Shown one piece after another: positions 15,463 to 24,057 of a DNA stretch of 28,284 nt. This stretch comes from CAZQYC01 sp043746555 (GTDB lineage: Bacteria > Pseudomonadota > Gammaproteobacteria > Steroidobacterales > Steroidobacteraceae). Under the pieces are notes generated by a model that searched no databases, was not told the DNA's origin, and was given only the letters and a program-made list of their open reading frames with translations. The position numbers and the translations under genes were made by a program. Position 1 is the stretch's first letter, and each line of letters begins with the position of its first letter. Where the stretch lies: NCBI GenBank assembly GCA_043746555.1, contig JAYTQU010000378.1, positions 1 to 28,284 on the forward strand, read 5' to 3'.

Positions 15463-15889
15463 TTAAACGGCGATTGCGGTCGAGTCCTTAAGTGCTGCAA
15501 CGATGCGATGTCGCCCACCGCATGGCCGAATTGGTCGTTGATGCGTTTGAAGTAGTCGAGGTCGAGCATCATCACGACAAAGCTTTCGCCGCTGCGACGA
15601 CTACTCCGCACTTGAGCTTGTAGTGTTTCCTCCATCGCGCGTCGATTGAGCAACCCGGTGAGTCCATCGTGCATCGATAATTTTCTCAGTTCATCGACTA
15701 GTCGCCCTACCACCAATGCCATCAGTGTCGCGTGAAATGCCGACACCAAAATGATAAAGGCGAGCGCGCCGCCCAGATCACCGCAAACACGGCCTGAATA
15801 GCGGCGCTAATTAAAAACGCGGCTTGAGTGGCGGACCAAGAAGCGATCATCGATGGCGACAACCGGGCTACGTCGAAGGTGCGAGCCAT
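15463..15889 (-). pseudogene. Truncated, frameshifted membrane diguanylate cyclase (GGDEF) remnant
   Basis: From ATG 15889 the minus strand reads a membrane segment (ATQAAFLISAAIQAVFAVIW). It then needs a frame change near 15780 to continue as GGALAFIILVSAFHATLMAL and the GGDEF-domain start LSMHDGLTGLLNRRAMEE, followed by MMLDLDYFKRINDQFGHAVGD. After GHAVGD another shift leads to IVAALKDSTAIAV and a stop at 15463. The catalytic GGEEF block and everything after it are missing. It cannot make cyclic di-GMP. The remains lie directly downstream of the DAHP synthase gene, in opposite orientation. Confidence 0.75.
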
Positions 15890-15959
15890 CTAACCGATGC
15901 TCGGCGCGAGCAGCAGATGAATTGCGTCGCGAGCGGTAATTTTCGAATTATGGTGAGCC

Positions 15960-15986
15960 GTCGCGGGAGCGGCGAACTCCCGCGAC
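15960..15986. terminator. Perfect 10-bp hairpin downstream of the peroxiredoxin gene
   Basis: GTCGCGGGAG (15960-15969) and CTCCCGCGAC (15977-15986) form a 10-bp stem with a 7-base loop. It lies about 30 bases beyond the stop of the minus-strand peroxiredoxin gene. There is no T-run on either strand, so it may be an RNA 3'-end stabiliser or a repeat rather than an intrinsic terminator. Confidence 0.45.
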
Positions 15987-16018
15987 TCACTGTGCAATTC
16001 AGACAATCAATGTGAACG

Positions 16019-16597
16019 CTATTTCTTGGCGGCCAGCGTTTGCACAGCTTCAAGCGCCTTCTCGACATTTGCCGACGGCGATACGCCGCCGACGGTCGCG
16101 GCAACTTTGCCATCGGGCCTCACAACGAATGTGGTTCGCTCGGCAAAGCCATGGCCGATTTCCACGCCGCGCGTGTCCTTCATTCCCTCGCGCGCCGCCA
16201 TCACTTTCAAATCGTAGGACTGCGCGATCTTACCTTCGACGTCGGACGCCACGGGTAACTTGCCGGCGCAGTAGTCGGGATCGGCGGAAAATTGATTGAG
16301 CCGCGTAATGTTGTCGAGCGATACGCCGACCACCGACGCGCCGGCCGCTTTGAACTTCTCCATATTCTCTGCAAACGTATGCGCCTGCACATTGCAACCG
16401 CCGGTATAGGCCGACGGATAGAAATAGACCACGACCGGGCCTTTTTTGAGCGCATCCTTGAGCGAGTAGTTAAATGCTTTTCCGGCGAGAGATGCTTCGG
16501 TTTTAAATTCCGGAGCCGCGTCGCCTTCTTTCAACGCCGCCATCGCGGGAAGCGCGAGCGCGCAAGACATGGCAATACTCAGCAGACGAAGTTTCAT
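16019..16597 (-). CDS. Periplasmic peroxiredoxin (AhpC/TSA, BCP-like)
   Basis: ATG 16597 has GGGAG eight bases upstream and is preferred to the longer frame to 16675. The 192-residue product begins with a signal peptide (KLRLLSIAMSCALALPAMA). The thioredoxin-fold peroxiredoxin domain has the peroxidatic Cys in YPSAYTGGCNVQAHTF and a possible resolving Cys in DPDYCAGKLP. FVVRPDGKVAATVGG matches the family's C-terminal strand. It should reduce peroxides in the periplasm. Its electron donor is unknown. Confidence 0.87.
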   Translation of the reverse strand: MKLRLLSIAMSCALALPAMAALKEGDAAPEFKTEASLAGKAFNYSLKDALKKGPVVVYFYPSAYTGGCNVQAHTFAENMEKFKAAGASVVGVSLDNITRLNQFSADPDYCAGKLPVASDVEGKIAQSYDLKVMAAREGMKDTRGVEIGHGFAERTTFVVRPDGKVAATVGGVSPSANVEKALEAVQTLAAKK

Positions 16598-16929
16598 AGG
16601 AGTGCTCCCAATTGATCGAAGTGGTTGATTGAGATGAAGGATTAGTGCGATCGTAACGCAAGTATGACCGGCCATACAGCAGACTTGTTACGCCACGAGA
16701 ATTTCGTTGTCTTGAACGTCGGGTTTCATTGTACAGACTTGCAAATCTCCACTCACGGCAATCGCAAGCCCTTAAGCGTCCAGCAGCGCGCGCTGTCGCT
16801 CCAAACTGGCTTTAGGCCGATACCGATCGCGCTCATAGATCATGTTAACTGTCGAATCGATAGTGAATATTCGAAACGCATTGTGCCGGCAAGAAATGAT
16901 ATGACGTTATTCGTCTAGACGTTGGTGAG
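16598..16929. other. Intergenic stretch with a doubtful small minus-strand frame
   Basis: Between the peroxiredoxin and thiolase-like genes, a minus-strand frame from ATG 16843 reads MIYERDRYRPKASLERQRAL and stops at a TAA. The same frame then stays open as GLAIAVSGDLQV...QDNEILVA until 16688. The residue mix looks protein-like, but the internal stop and the lack of a ribosome binding site keep me from calling a gene. It may be a broken small gene. The overlapping plus-strand frame (16664-16918) resembles nothing known. Confidence 0.25.
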
Positions 16930-18426
16930 CTATGCGCGCCAATGCAAGACTCCAGCCTCGTCCGACGACACCGTCCCGACCAACCCAATCGGTGAATGTT
17001 TTGGATCAATGAGCAACTCGATGCCCTCGCAATCGGTCGCCGACACGCGCGCCATGAGGCGCGCACCCTCCATCGTTCGCGCAATGACGACGCCATTTTG
17101 CGGTGCGCCATCGCGGTCGTAAATTACCGTGTGAGTTTCAATCGTTGCCTGACCGGTGTAATCCGTCAACAGCACCGGCGCTTCGCCACGGCGACGATCG
17201 ACTTCAGATTGCACGACGTAGTGCGACTTCATAGGTGAACGCGGACGCTCGCGAGAAAGCACTATCGCATGATGTTTGGTAACGAACTCACCTTGGCCAT
17301 AGAGCAAGCCGGTTGTCGCATGGCCCTCTCGTAGCTCTCGAACCATCGCGCAGGTTGCATGCGTCATGTAGTTGTTGAGCGGCGCGCCGAAGAAACTTAG
17401 TCCGCCGGTGACGGTCGGCGTGGCGTCAGCCGATAAGCCCAAGACTCGTCGCGTCATCTTCGGCACGCAAGGGAAACAACTGTAAAGTTCGAATGCATCG
17501 AGGCCTACACGGTGGTCGTCGCACAAGGCGCGCATCGCGTTAAGCACGACTTCTTGAGCATCCGAGCGCGCGTATTGATCGCGCTGCAAGTAGTCGCGTG
17601 GCTCCATCGCCGCTGCACCGCCCAGTACGAAAATCATTTTTGACTTGTCAATGCCGAGCGCGCGAGCTTTCTCGTAGGAAGTGAGAATGACCGCTGCGCC
17701 TTGATTAACGGCCGGGTTTGCCACCATGTGTTTGGTATACGGATAGCAGATCATGCGATTGTCGCGCGCGGGTGTTTTGATTTCATCGATGGAGAGATTT
17801 TTAGTCGACCACGAATAAGGGTTGCGCGCGGCGACAGCGGAAAATCGTGAATATAGTTCACTCGATTCGCGCAGCGCTTCCGCCGGCGATTGATTCCATG
17901 CGACATGCGACGCGTTCTCGTAAAACGGATACACGTGAATCGGCCGAATCGCACCGTGCGCATTCATCGTGGCGTTCAATCGTCCTTCGATCTTAAATGG
18001 ATTTTCGATGTCCTTTGCAATCCGCGTCCACGGCAATTCGATCTTAGCGGCCTTGGCCTTGTTCACCGCGTACTGCGCCTCTGCACCGACGACTGCTGCG
18101 ATTTCCGATTCGCCACGCGTAATTCGCAATGCCGCCTCGTGGATATACCGCATCGGACTTTCGCCGCCGGTCACGCCGTACACAGCGCGAGCAGGTTTGA
18201 TCTTCAAGCGATCGCACAACTGCGATGCGGTTTTATCGTACCGCCAACTGACTTGATGCACGATATCGAGCGAATCGAGTCGCAATAGAAGATCGGCATT
18301 CGCGTCTTGTTCAGCGCGATGCAGAGCCTGGGACATCAATCCAATCGGTTCGCGCGAATGCAAAAGATCGCTCGGCCGATCGGTGATTTCGCCGATTGCG
18401 ACGATGACCGGTAAGTGAGTAAGCAC
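16930..18426 (-). CDS. Thiolase-like / acetyl-CoA acetyltransferase family protein
   Basis: This 498-residue protein shows a thiolase fold in two halves: AVYGVTGGESPMRYIHEAALRI with AAVVGAEAQ, then VELYSCFPCV-like DAFELYSCFPCVPKM, TVTGGLSFFGAPLNNYMTHA and LLYGQGEFVTKHHAIVLS. About 80 C-terminal residues form an extra beta-rich domain. It resembles the SCP2/acetyltransferase-type thiolases that act on acyl-CoA, often in lipid or sterol breakdown. GTG 18426 has GAGG 7 bases upstream. It lies 90 bases downstream of the class V aminotransferase on the same strand. The substrate is unknown. Confidence 0.78.
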   Translation of the reverse strand: MLTHLPVIVAIGEITDRPSDLLHSREPIGLMSQALHRAEQDANADLLLRLDSLDIVHQVSWRYDKTASQLCDRLKIKPARAVYGVTGGESPMRYIHEAALRITRGESEIAAVVGAEAQYAVNKAKAAKIELPWTRIAKDIENPFKIEGRLNATMNAHGAIRPIHVYPFYENASHVAWNQSPAEALRESSELYSRFSAVAARNPYSWSTKNLSIDEIKTPARDNRMICYPYTKHMVANPAVNQGAAVILTSYEKARALGIDKSKMIFVLGGAAAMEPRDYLQRDQYARSDAQEVVLNAMRALCDDHRVGLDAFELYSCFPCVPKMTRRVLGLSADATPTVTGGLSFFGAPLNNYMTHATCAMVRELREGHATTGLLYGQGEFVTKHHAIVLSRERPRSPMKSHYVVQSEVDRRRGEAPVLLTDYTGQATIETHTVIYDRDGAPQNGVVIARTMEGARLMARVSATDCEGIELLIDPKHSPIGLVGTVSSDEAGVLHWRA

Positions 18427-18516
18427 CCATCAACCTCAGTTCGAAAAAATACTTTTGACGAAGCCGCCAATTCGCGCAGCACGTGTCGGCGTCACTATCT
18501 TGCTGCAGGGCTGCTG

Positions 18517-19947
18517 TTAAGCACTCGAAAAACTTTCCGCAAACTCAACGAAGCGTTCGACATCCGCGAAATTGCTGGCGAGTCCCAACGAGACGCGCAC
18601 TGCGCCGGTGCTTTTTCCATCGACGCAGTGACGGAAATCTTCGACGGTGAAGTGTTCGCTGTGCTCGGGTTGGCTGAAGCAACGGCGTAGTTCGTCGGCA
18701 GTGAGACCCAGCGCGATTTCTCCGCCGCCGGGATTGCAAAAGCAGCCGGTGCGAATTGAAATATTCGCTTGCAAAGCTCGCGCATCGACCACGCGATGAT
18801 CGATAGCGCGGCCATTGGGATCGCTAAAATTAAATGCGATCGTGCCGCCACGTAGCCTGAGATCTTTCGGTCCATAGATTTGTATGAGTGGACGACCGTT
18901 GCGATGTCGCAATCCGATGAGTTTATCGAGCAGCCATCCGGTCAAACATTTGACTCGTTCGTGAATCGCATCGATGCCGAGTGATTCAAGATATTGCAAG
19001 CCAACCTGTATTGCCGGAATTTCCAGATAGTTTAATGTGCCATCTTCGAAGGCGGCGGCATCGCTGGCGAAGTAGTGCCTGTCGGCCTGCACCGACGCCA
19101 CGGTGATTGTGCCGCCGGCGAACCACGGTCGCCGAAGTTTGGCGAGTGCGCTCTTGCGAGCCAACAAACAGCCAACACCGGTGGGATAGCCGAACATCTT
19201 GTAGAACGAGACGCAGACAAATTCCGGTCGATGAACGCTCAAGTCGAGACGGTTGGTTGCGACATGTGCCGCCGCGTCCAAGAAAACATCCCAGCCGTGC
19301 GCTTGCGCTTCACCAATCCATTCCAATGGATGTTGGACGCCCGAGAAGTTCGACTGTGCCGGAAACGCAAATAGATTTTCAGCCGGGCGCGTCGCGGACT
19401 CGAAATGCCTTCTCAAAATCGAATCGTCAATGCGCATGTTGCTCGGATCGAGCGCAACGTAGTCGACCGTTGCGTTTTTTGCGCGTGCGAACTCGCGAAT
19501 GCCGTTCACCGAATTGTGATTGTCGAAGGTAAGCAGATAGCGACTTTGCGATGTAAAAGGATACGACTCGCCTACCAACTTCAAAGCAACACTGGCGTTC
19601 GCCGTGAATATGATCGTGTAATCGTCGGCCGATGCATTGAAGAACTCAAGAATAGAACGACGCGTGTCGTCCACCAAATGCGCAATATGTACGGCAGCAG
19701 GATTCGATGAGTGCGGATTGCCGAACACTTGTCCGCGCAACACTTCCAGATGCGCTTGCAATTGCCGATCGGCATACAGATTCGCAGCGGTGTAGTCAAG
19801 ATAGGTATGACCGCTTACATCCAATTGACCGTAGTCGCTCGCTCGCAAATCATCGAGGTGCAGCGTCGAGCGATACGTTGGATACGTACGAAGGAATTCG
19901 TCGTATCTGCGTTTGAAATCGGAACCAGCGGTTGTAGCAATCTGCAT
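18517..19947 (-). CDS. Class V aminotransferase, MoCo-sulfurase-like
   Basis: From ATG 19947 this is about 476 residues. The PLP-dependent domain shows YLDYTAANLYADRQL, FGNPHSSNPA, the PLP-lysine region SFYKMFGYPTGVGCLL and IRTGCFCNPGGGEIALGL. The SFYKxFGxPTG and RTGCFCNPG motifs are those of the molybdenum-cofactor sulfurase branch rather than IscS/SufS. It would mobilise sulfur from cysteine via the Cys in GCFCNPG. The start is uncertain: in-frame alternatives at 19989, 20004 and TTG 20028 also lack good ribosome binding sites, and 19947 is chosen because the family N-terminus begins near FKRRYDEFLRTYPTY. No molybdoenzyme or MOSC-domain gene is nearby. Confidence 0.8.
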   Translation of the reverse strand: MQIATTAGSDFKRRYDEFLRTYPTYRSTLHLDDLRASDYGQLDVSGHTYLDYTAANLYADRQLQAHLEVLRGQVFGNPHSSNPAAVHIAHLVDDTRRSILEFFNASADDYTIIFTANASVALKLVGESYPFTSQSRYLLTFDNHNSVNGIREFARAKNATVDYVALDPSNMRIDDSILRRHFESATRPAENLFAFPAQSNFSGVQHPLEWIGEAQAHGWDVFLDAAAHVATNRLDLSVHRPEFVCVSFYKMFGYPTGVGCLLARKSALAKLRRPWFAGGTITVASVQADRHYFASDAAAFEDGTLNYLEIPAIQVGLQYLESLGIDAIHERVKCLTGWLLDKLIGLRHRNGRPLIQIYGPKDLRLRGGTIAFNFSDPNGRAIDHRVVDARALQANISIRTGCFCNPGGGEIALGLTADELRRCFSQPEHSEHFTVEDFRHCVDGKSTGAVRVSLGLASNFADVERFVEFAESFSSA

Positions 19948-20028
19948 TTGGACTATCTCTGAGAACGGCGCCTGCTTGAGCGAAACCATTCGACGCTGCA
20001 ACATACTCGCCGTGCTTACGGTTCGCAA

Positions 20029-20343
20029 CCGAAGCGACGTCAGCTAATCGTTAGCCTCAATCCCATCGCTCATCCAAATCGTTGACGCGCCCTGACGATA
20101 AAGTGCGCCGCAGTTGATAGCGGAAATGTTCGCAATTCGGTGACGATCGTTGTTACTTGCGAAGGAGTCGCCGAATACAGGATTTCAGTTTTTGCGATTC
20201 TCAGATAACATCTGACCACATCATATGGTCATTTGTAGTTGATTTTCTTTTGAAGATACCAGCCACAGCCTTCAAGGCGAAGCGTCGAAATCGCTGTTCG
20301 GGTACATGCGAGTCACGATCACCGTTAGCTGTATGATGCCCCT
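20029..20343. promoter_or_regulatory. Divergent intergenic region with small palindromes
   Basis: About 315 bases lie between divergent genes and contain no convincing frame. TGACCA and TGGTCA form an inverted repeat around 20213-20233, and the surrounding bases are AT-rich. A TATGAT (20332-20337) lies 6 bases before the ATG at 20344, so transcription could begin at or next to the start codon of the small gene. No clear -35 is seen. Confidence 0.35.
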
Positions 20344-20571
20344 ATGAGTTCCATCAGCCCTAAAGACGCTAAGCTGTATATCGAACGCTGGGCGCTTGCC
20401 AACCAGCGGGAGATCGAGGAACTGCGTGCGACCCCGATTGCCGTTAAGCTTCGACAACTGATCTCACTAATGGCGTCGGCCAGTGTCTTCCACGATTCCG
20501 TCGCGCGTCGGATTGATGAAGAAGAAGTTCGCGCTCGGTGGCAAAAAATTAAATCGGCATATCGTGTCTGA
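20344..20571 (+). CDS. Small partner protein of a nucleotidyltransferase module
   Basis: This 75-residue charged, helical protein (AKLYIERWALANQREIEELR, TPIAVKLRQLISLMASASVF, VRARWQKIKSAYRV) has no membrane segment. I have seen similar small proteins directly ahead of nucleotidyltransferase genes. Its stop overlaps the likely GTG start of the next gene by a few bases, which indicates translational coupling. The pair may be a toxin-antitoxin-like module with this as the partner, but no function is established. Confidence 0.6.
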   Translation: MSSISPKDAKLYIERWALANQREIEELRATPIAVKLRQLISLMASASVFHDSVARRIDEEEVRARWQKIKSAYRV

Positions 20572-21148
20572 TCCACTGCCGCCATCGCTGATAACAGCGC
20601 TGTCCGATCTAATGCGCTGGTCGGTAAGCGGACGTGTGCCACTGGTCATTGTCGGTGGCGTTGCGGCTTCCTTGTTGGGACGCACACGTTTAACTCGCGA
20701 CATCGATGCATTAGTCTCGATTGCAGAAGATCGGTGGCAAGCAGCTGTCGAACAGTCGAAAGGATTTGGCTTCTTGCCGCGTATTGAAAACGCCGTTGAA
20801 TTTGCGCAACGGTCGCGAGTTCTGTTGCTGCGCCATGTTGCCACCGATATTGAGATCGACTTAATGCTCTGCGGCTTGCCATTCGAGCAGGACGCAGTGT
20901 CGAATGCTCGCCTAGTTAACGTCGACGGCGTCATGGTTGCCCTGCCGCGCGTAGAGGACTTGCTAATCATGAAAGCGATTGCACATCGCCCACGCGATAT
21001 GGCGGACATCGAAGGACTGATCGACGCTCATCCGGAAACCGACTTTGAGTTCGTTAGAAAGTGGGTGAAAGAATTCTCGATCGCCGCAACGATGCCTGAT
21101 TTACTAACCGATCTTGAAAAGTTGGTCGAAAGAGCACCGCAGAAATAG
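20564..21148 (+). CDS. Nucleotidyltransferase-fold protein (AbiEii/DUF6036-like)
   Basis: From GTG 20564 this is a protein of about 194 residues. The nucleotidyltransferase core is VIVGGVAASLLGRTRLTRDIDALV, with the paired Asp residues in RDID, followed by DIEIDLMLCGLPFEQD with the third acidic position. A helical tail follows (VEDLLIMKAIAHRPRDMADIEGLI). Related proteins include AbiEii-type toxins and orphan transferases. Longer in-frame starts exist at 20483 and 20516, but they overlap the upstream gene heavily. The target is unknown. Confidence 0.7.
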   Translation: MSDPLPPSLITALSDLMRWSVSGRVPLVIVGGVAASLLGRTRLTRDIDALVSIAEDRWQAAVEQSKGFGFLPRIENAVEFAQRSRVLLLRHVATDIEIDLMLCGLPFEQDAVSNARLVNVDGVMVALPRVEDLLIMKAIAHRPRDMADIEGLIDAHPETDFEFVRKWVKEFSIAATMPDLLTDLEKLVERAPQK

Positions 21149-21242
21149 CCGGTTTGCAGCGAGCATCGTTGCGGCAACTTATTGCGAATTGGGCGGGACT
21201 TAATCGACTAGTCGTTGCGGTACCCATGAAGGCCGACCCAAT

Positions 21243-21640
21243 TCACGCGCGGTCCCAAGCGGCGAGCATTAGACCCTCGACTTCACTGAAATAATTGTCA
21301 CGGGTTACCAACGTCATCGAGTGCTGCATTGCTAACGCAGCGATTCAAATGTTGTTTTCCGGAATGGGTCGTCCTTTCATTTTGAGGCCGTGTTTGATCG
21401 CGCCATAGGACTTTGCCGTCATGTCGTCGCCAACAACGACGGCCATTCCGGTGGCAAATCGATCGACACGCGCAACATTTTCCGTTGGCCTGCCCGACTT
21501 CAAACGCCGAAATACAACTCGCCCAAAACAATCGAGGGAACCGAGACACTTTCCGATGCGAAAAGCAGGTCGGCGATAGATGGCTCGTTGGCAAACAGAC
21601 CAATGACGATATTGGTGTCGAGCAGCGCGTTACCACTCAT
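21243..21640 (-). pseudogene. Decayed VapC-type PIN-domain toxin
   Basis: ATG 21640 opens with ALLDTNIVIGLFANEPSI (PIN-domain Asp) and VPSIVLGELYFG. A frameshift follows near 21530, after which the reading is RLKSGRPTENVARVDRF, YGAIKHGLKMKGRPIPENNI, a TGA where the family has Trp, then IAALAMQHSMTLVTRDNYF and EVEGLMLAAW to a stop at 21243. These are the ordered motifs of VapC RNases. One shift plus one nonsense change make it inactive. It overlaps the antitoxin remnant in the usual VapBC manner. Confidence 0.8.
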
Positions 21641-21824
21641 TATTATTGATTTGCTCGCAACCAGCGGAAATGGCTTCTGACATTTTTGCTAAGTCGTCTT
21701 TAGGTATCAATCCGGCAAATTGCAAAAGGTATTTCCCGAGTTTGCCGGAGACTCGGCGACTCCTCAACGCCTGTGCAAACGCCAAGACTCGCTCACGGTC
21801 TTCGGGTGAGAGCTCGCTATCGGA
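21630..21824 (-). pseudogene. VapB-like antitoxin remnant lacking its start
   Basis: The frame reads LSPEDRERVLAFAQALRSRR, then GKYLLQFAGLIPKDDLAKMS and ends GCEQINNNEW. This is typical of antitoxins paired with PIN toxins. Its stop overlaps the toxin ATG (AATGAGTGG arrangement). At the 5' end the frame runs straight into the TAG stop of ygiQ with no start codon or ribosome binding site, so the N-terminus has been lost. The cause may be a deletion that fused the locus to the end of ygiQ. Confidence 0.7.
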
Positions 21825-24044
21825 CTAACGAGACTTATGTTTAGGCTGTGCTCGTTGTGGAAGAGTGACGCCTTTCAATCCCGTGTGCTGTGTGCGCGCG
21901 GGCGTTGTTTTTCCATTTCGCAATTTATGCGGACGACGCGCGCCTTCGGACGAATCGCCCGTCCCTTGCGGTTGCCACGCGGGAATTAATTGATTCTTTC
22001 CCGCGCCGATCAAGTCTGCGCGGCCCATGCGTTTCAACGCTTCGCGAATCACCGGCCAATTGTTAGCGTCGTGATAGCGCAAGAAAGCCTTGTGCAAGCG
22101 ACGTTGTTTCATGCCTTTCGGAATGACCACGTCTTCGCTGGTGCGCGTGATTTTGTGCAGCGGGTTTTTATGCGAATGCCACATCGCAGTCGCCGTCGCC
22201 ATCGGCGATGGCAAGAACGCTTGCACTTGGTCGGCGCGAAAGCCGTTCTTCTTGAGCCACAGCGCAAGCTCCAGCATGTCTTGATCGGTCGTACCTGGAT
22301 GTGCGGCGATGAAATACGGTATTAAGTATTGCTCCTTGTTCGCCTCTTTCGAGAACTTATCGAACAGCTCTTTGAATTTGTAATACGAGCCGACGCCGGG
22401 CTTCATCATTTTGGAGAGCGGGCCTTCTCCAATCGCTTCGGGCGCAATCTTTAGATAACCACCGACATGATGTTGCGCAAGTTCTTTCACGTACGCCGGC
22501 GATTCCACCGCCAAGTCGTAGCGCACACCCGAACCAATCAAAATCTTTTTGATGCCCGGCAATGCTCTGGCGCGTTGGTAGAGTTTGATGAGAGGCGTGT
22601 GATCGGTATTCAAGTTTGGGCAGATACCGGGATACACACACGAAGGCCTTCGACACGCCGATTCGATTTCGCGAGATTTGCACGCGAGCCGATACATGTT
22701 TGCCGTTGGGCCACCGAGATCGGAAATCACCCCGGTAAACCCGGGCGTGCTGTCGCGCACGGCTTCGATCTCTTTGATGATGGAGTTTTCGGATCTATTT
22801 TGAATAATGCGACCTTCGTGCTCGGTAATCGAACAGAACGTACAGCCGCCGAAGCACCCGCGTTGAATGGCAATCGAAAACCGAATCATTTCGTAGGCGG
22901 GAATTTTCGCTTTCCCATATGCGGGATGCGGCACGCGTCGATACGGTAATTCATATACGCCATCCATCTCTTTCATCGTCAGCGGAATGGGCGGCGGATT
23001 GATCCACACATCCACATCGCCGTGCCGCTGTACCAACGCTCGCGCGTTGCCGGGATTCGATTCAACGTGCAGGATGCGCGATGCATGCGCGTAGAGAATG
23101 GCGTCTTTGCTAACGGCGTCGTAAGCCGGCAAGCGGATGTAGGAATGAGCGCGATCTTTAGCGTGACGTTCGAAACGAACGACTCGTTCGTTGGCCAACG
23201 GTCCATTGGCTGCTGGCGACTGGCCGGAGGCGGAGCAAGAAGAATCGTTCTTACTCTGGCCAGCTACTGGTGGCCGATCGCCAGTAGGCTGCATCGCATA
23301 CGGATCGATTGGCGGATTGAGTTTTCCCGGCGCATCGATACTGGTCGAATCGATTTCGATCCAATCGAGATTCAAGTCGCCGCGCGTAAATGCGGTGCCG
23401 CGTAGGTCGGTGATGTCGTGAATGGATTCGCCCTTGGCCATGCGATGCGCGATCTCGACGATTTGTCGTTCCGCATTGCCGTACACCAAAATGTCGGCCT
23501 GAGCATCGAGCAACAACGAACGGCGAACTTTTTCCGACCAGTAATCGAAGTGCGCGATGCGACGCAAGCTCGCTTCGATGCCGCCGATCACGAGCGGCAC
23601 ATCGCTAAACGCTGCGCGCACACGCTGCGAGTAAACAATCACAGAGCGATCGGGTCGCTTGCCGCCTTCGCCGCCCGGCGTGTAGGCATCGTCGCTGCGA
23701 ATGCGTTTGTCGGAGGTGTAGCGATTCACCATCGAGTCCATGTTGCCCGCGGTGATGCCAAAAAACAGATTTGGTTTTCCCAACCGTTCGAAGTCAATCG
23801 TCGAACGCCAATCGGGTTGCGCGATGATTCCTACCCTAAAGCCCTGGGCCTCTAACATCCGTCCGATAATTGCCATGCCGAAACTGGGATGATCGACATA
23901 CGCATCGCCCGTAACGATGATGACGTCGCAACTATCCCAGCCGAGTAGATCCATTTCCTCGCGCGACGTGGGCAAGAAAGGCGCAGTCCCAAATCGGGAC
24001 GCCCAATATTTGCGGTAGGAAAATAGGTCGCGGGCGGGAAGCAT
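21825..24044 (-). CDS. ygiQ: YgiQ-family radical SAM protein
   Basis: This protein of about 739 residues aligns throughout with E. coli YgiQ: DLFSYRKYWASRFGTAPFLP, DLLGWDSCDVIIVTGDAYVD, the FeS/SAM motif RGCFGGCTFCSITEHEGR and GFTGVISDLGGPTANMYR. Its reaction is not established. ATG 24044 begins just before the conserved start; the frame extends to a GTG at 24080 inside a repeat, which I reject. A linker of about 30 residues after NPPIDPYAMQPT (coding positions 23191-23290) is made of GGCCAGT-type repeat sequence shared with the DNA just before the gene. The family linker is variable here, so function is probably kept. The stop directly abuts the antitoxin remnant. Confidence 0.92.
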   Translation of the reverse strand: MLPARDLFSYRKYWASRFGTAPFLPTSREEMDLLGWDSCDVIIVTGDAYVDHPSFGMAIIGRMLEAQGFRVGIIAQPDWRSTIDFERLGKPNLFFGITAGNMDSMVNRYTSDKRIRSDDAYTPGGEGGKRPDRSVIVYSQRVRAAFSDVPLVIGGIEASLRRIAHFDYWSEKVRRSLLLDAQADILVYGNAERQIVEIAHRMAKGESIHDITDLRGTAFTRGDLNLDWIEIDSTSIDAPGKLNPPIDPYAMQPTGDRPPVAGQSKNDSSCSASGQSPAANGPLANERVVRFERHAKDRAHSYIRLPAYDAVSKDAILYAHASRILHVESNPGNARALVQRHGDVDVWINPPPIPLTMKEMDGVYELPYRRVPHPAYGKAKIPAYEMIRFSIAIQRGCFGGCTFCSITEHEGRIIQNRSENSIIKEIEAVRDSTPGFTGVISDLGGPTANMYRLACKSREIESACRRPSCVYPGICPNLNTDHTPLIKLYQRARALPGIKKILIGSGVRYDLAVESPAYVKELAQHHVGGYLKIAPEAIGEGPLSKMMKPGVGSYYKFKELFDKFSKEANKEQYLIPYFIAAHPGTTDQDMLELALWLKKNGFRADQVQAFLPSPMATATAMWHSHKNPLHKITRTSEDVVIPKGMKQRRLHKAFLRYHDANNWPVIREALKRMGRADLIGAGKNQLIPAWQPQGTGDSSEGARRPHKLRNGKTTPARTQHTGLKGVTLPQRAQPKHKSR
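23191..23290. repeat. GGCCAGT-rich repeat inside the ygiQ coding sequence
   Basis: This stretch holds ACTGGCCGGAGGCGGA (about 23219-23234), CTGGCCAGCTACTGGTGGCC (23257-23276) and CGCCAGTAG, all variants of one inverted-repeat unit. ACTGGCCGG, then GAGGCGGA, recurs at 24080-24098, upstream of the ygiQ start. It encodes a Ser/Gly/Ala-rich linker in YgiQ. Confidence 0.6.
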
Positions 24045-24057
24045 TGAGAAGGGCCTA

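Noticed and set aside
9966..21340. TGA read as tryptophan in this genome, because two conserved Trp positions are TGA
   Set aside because: Both occur in genes that also carry frameshifts, while intact genes here (for example DAHP synthase and the 15-codon peptide) end with TGA. Ordinary nonsense mutations explain it.
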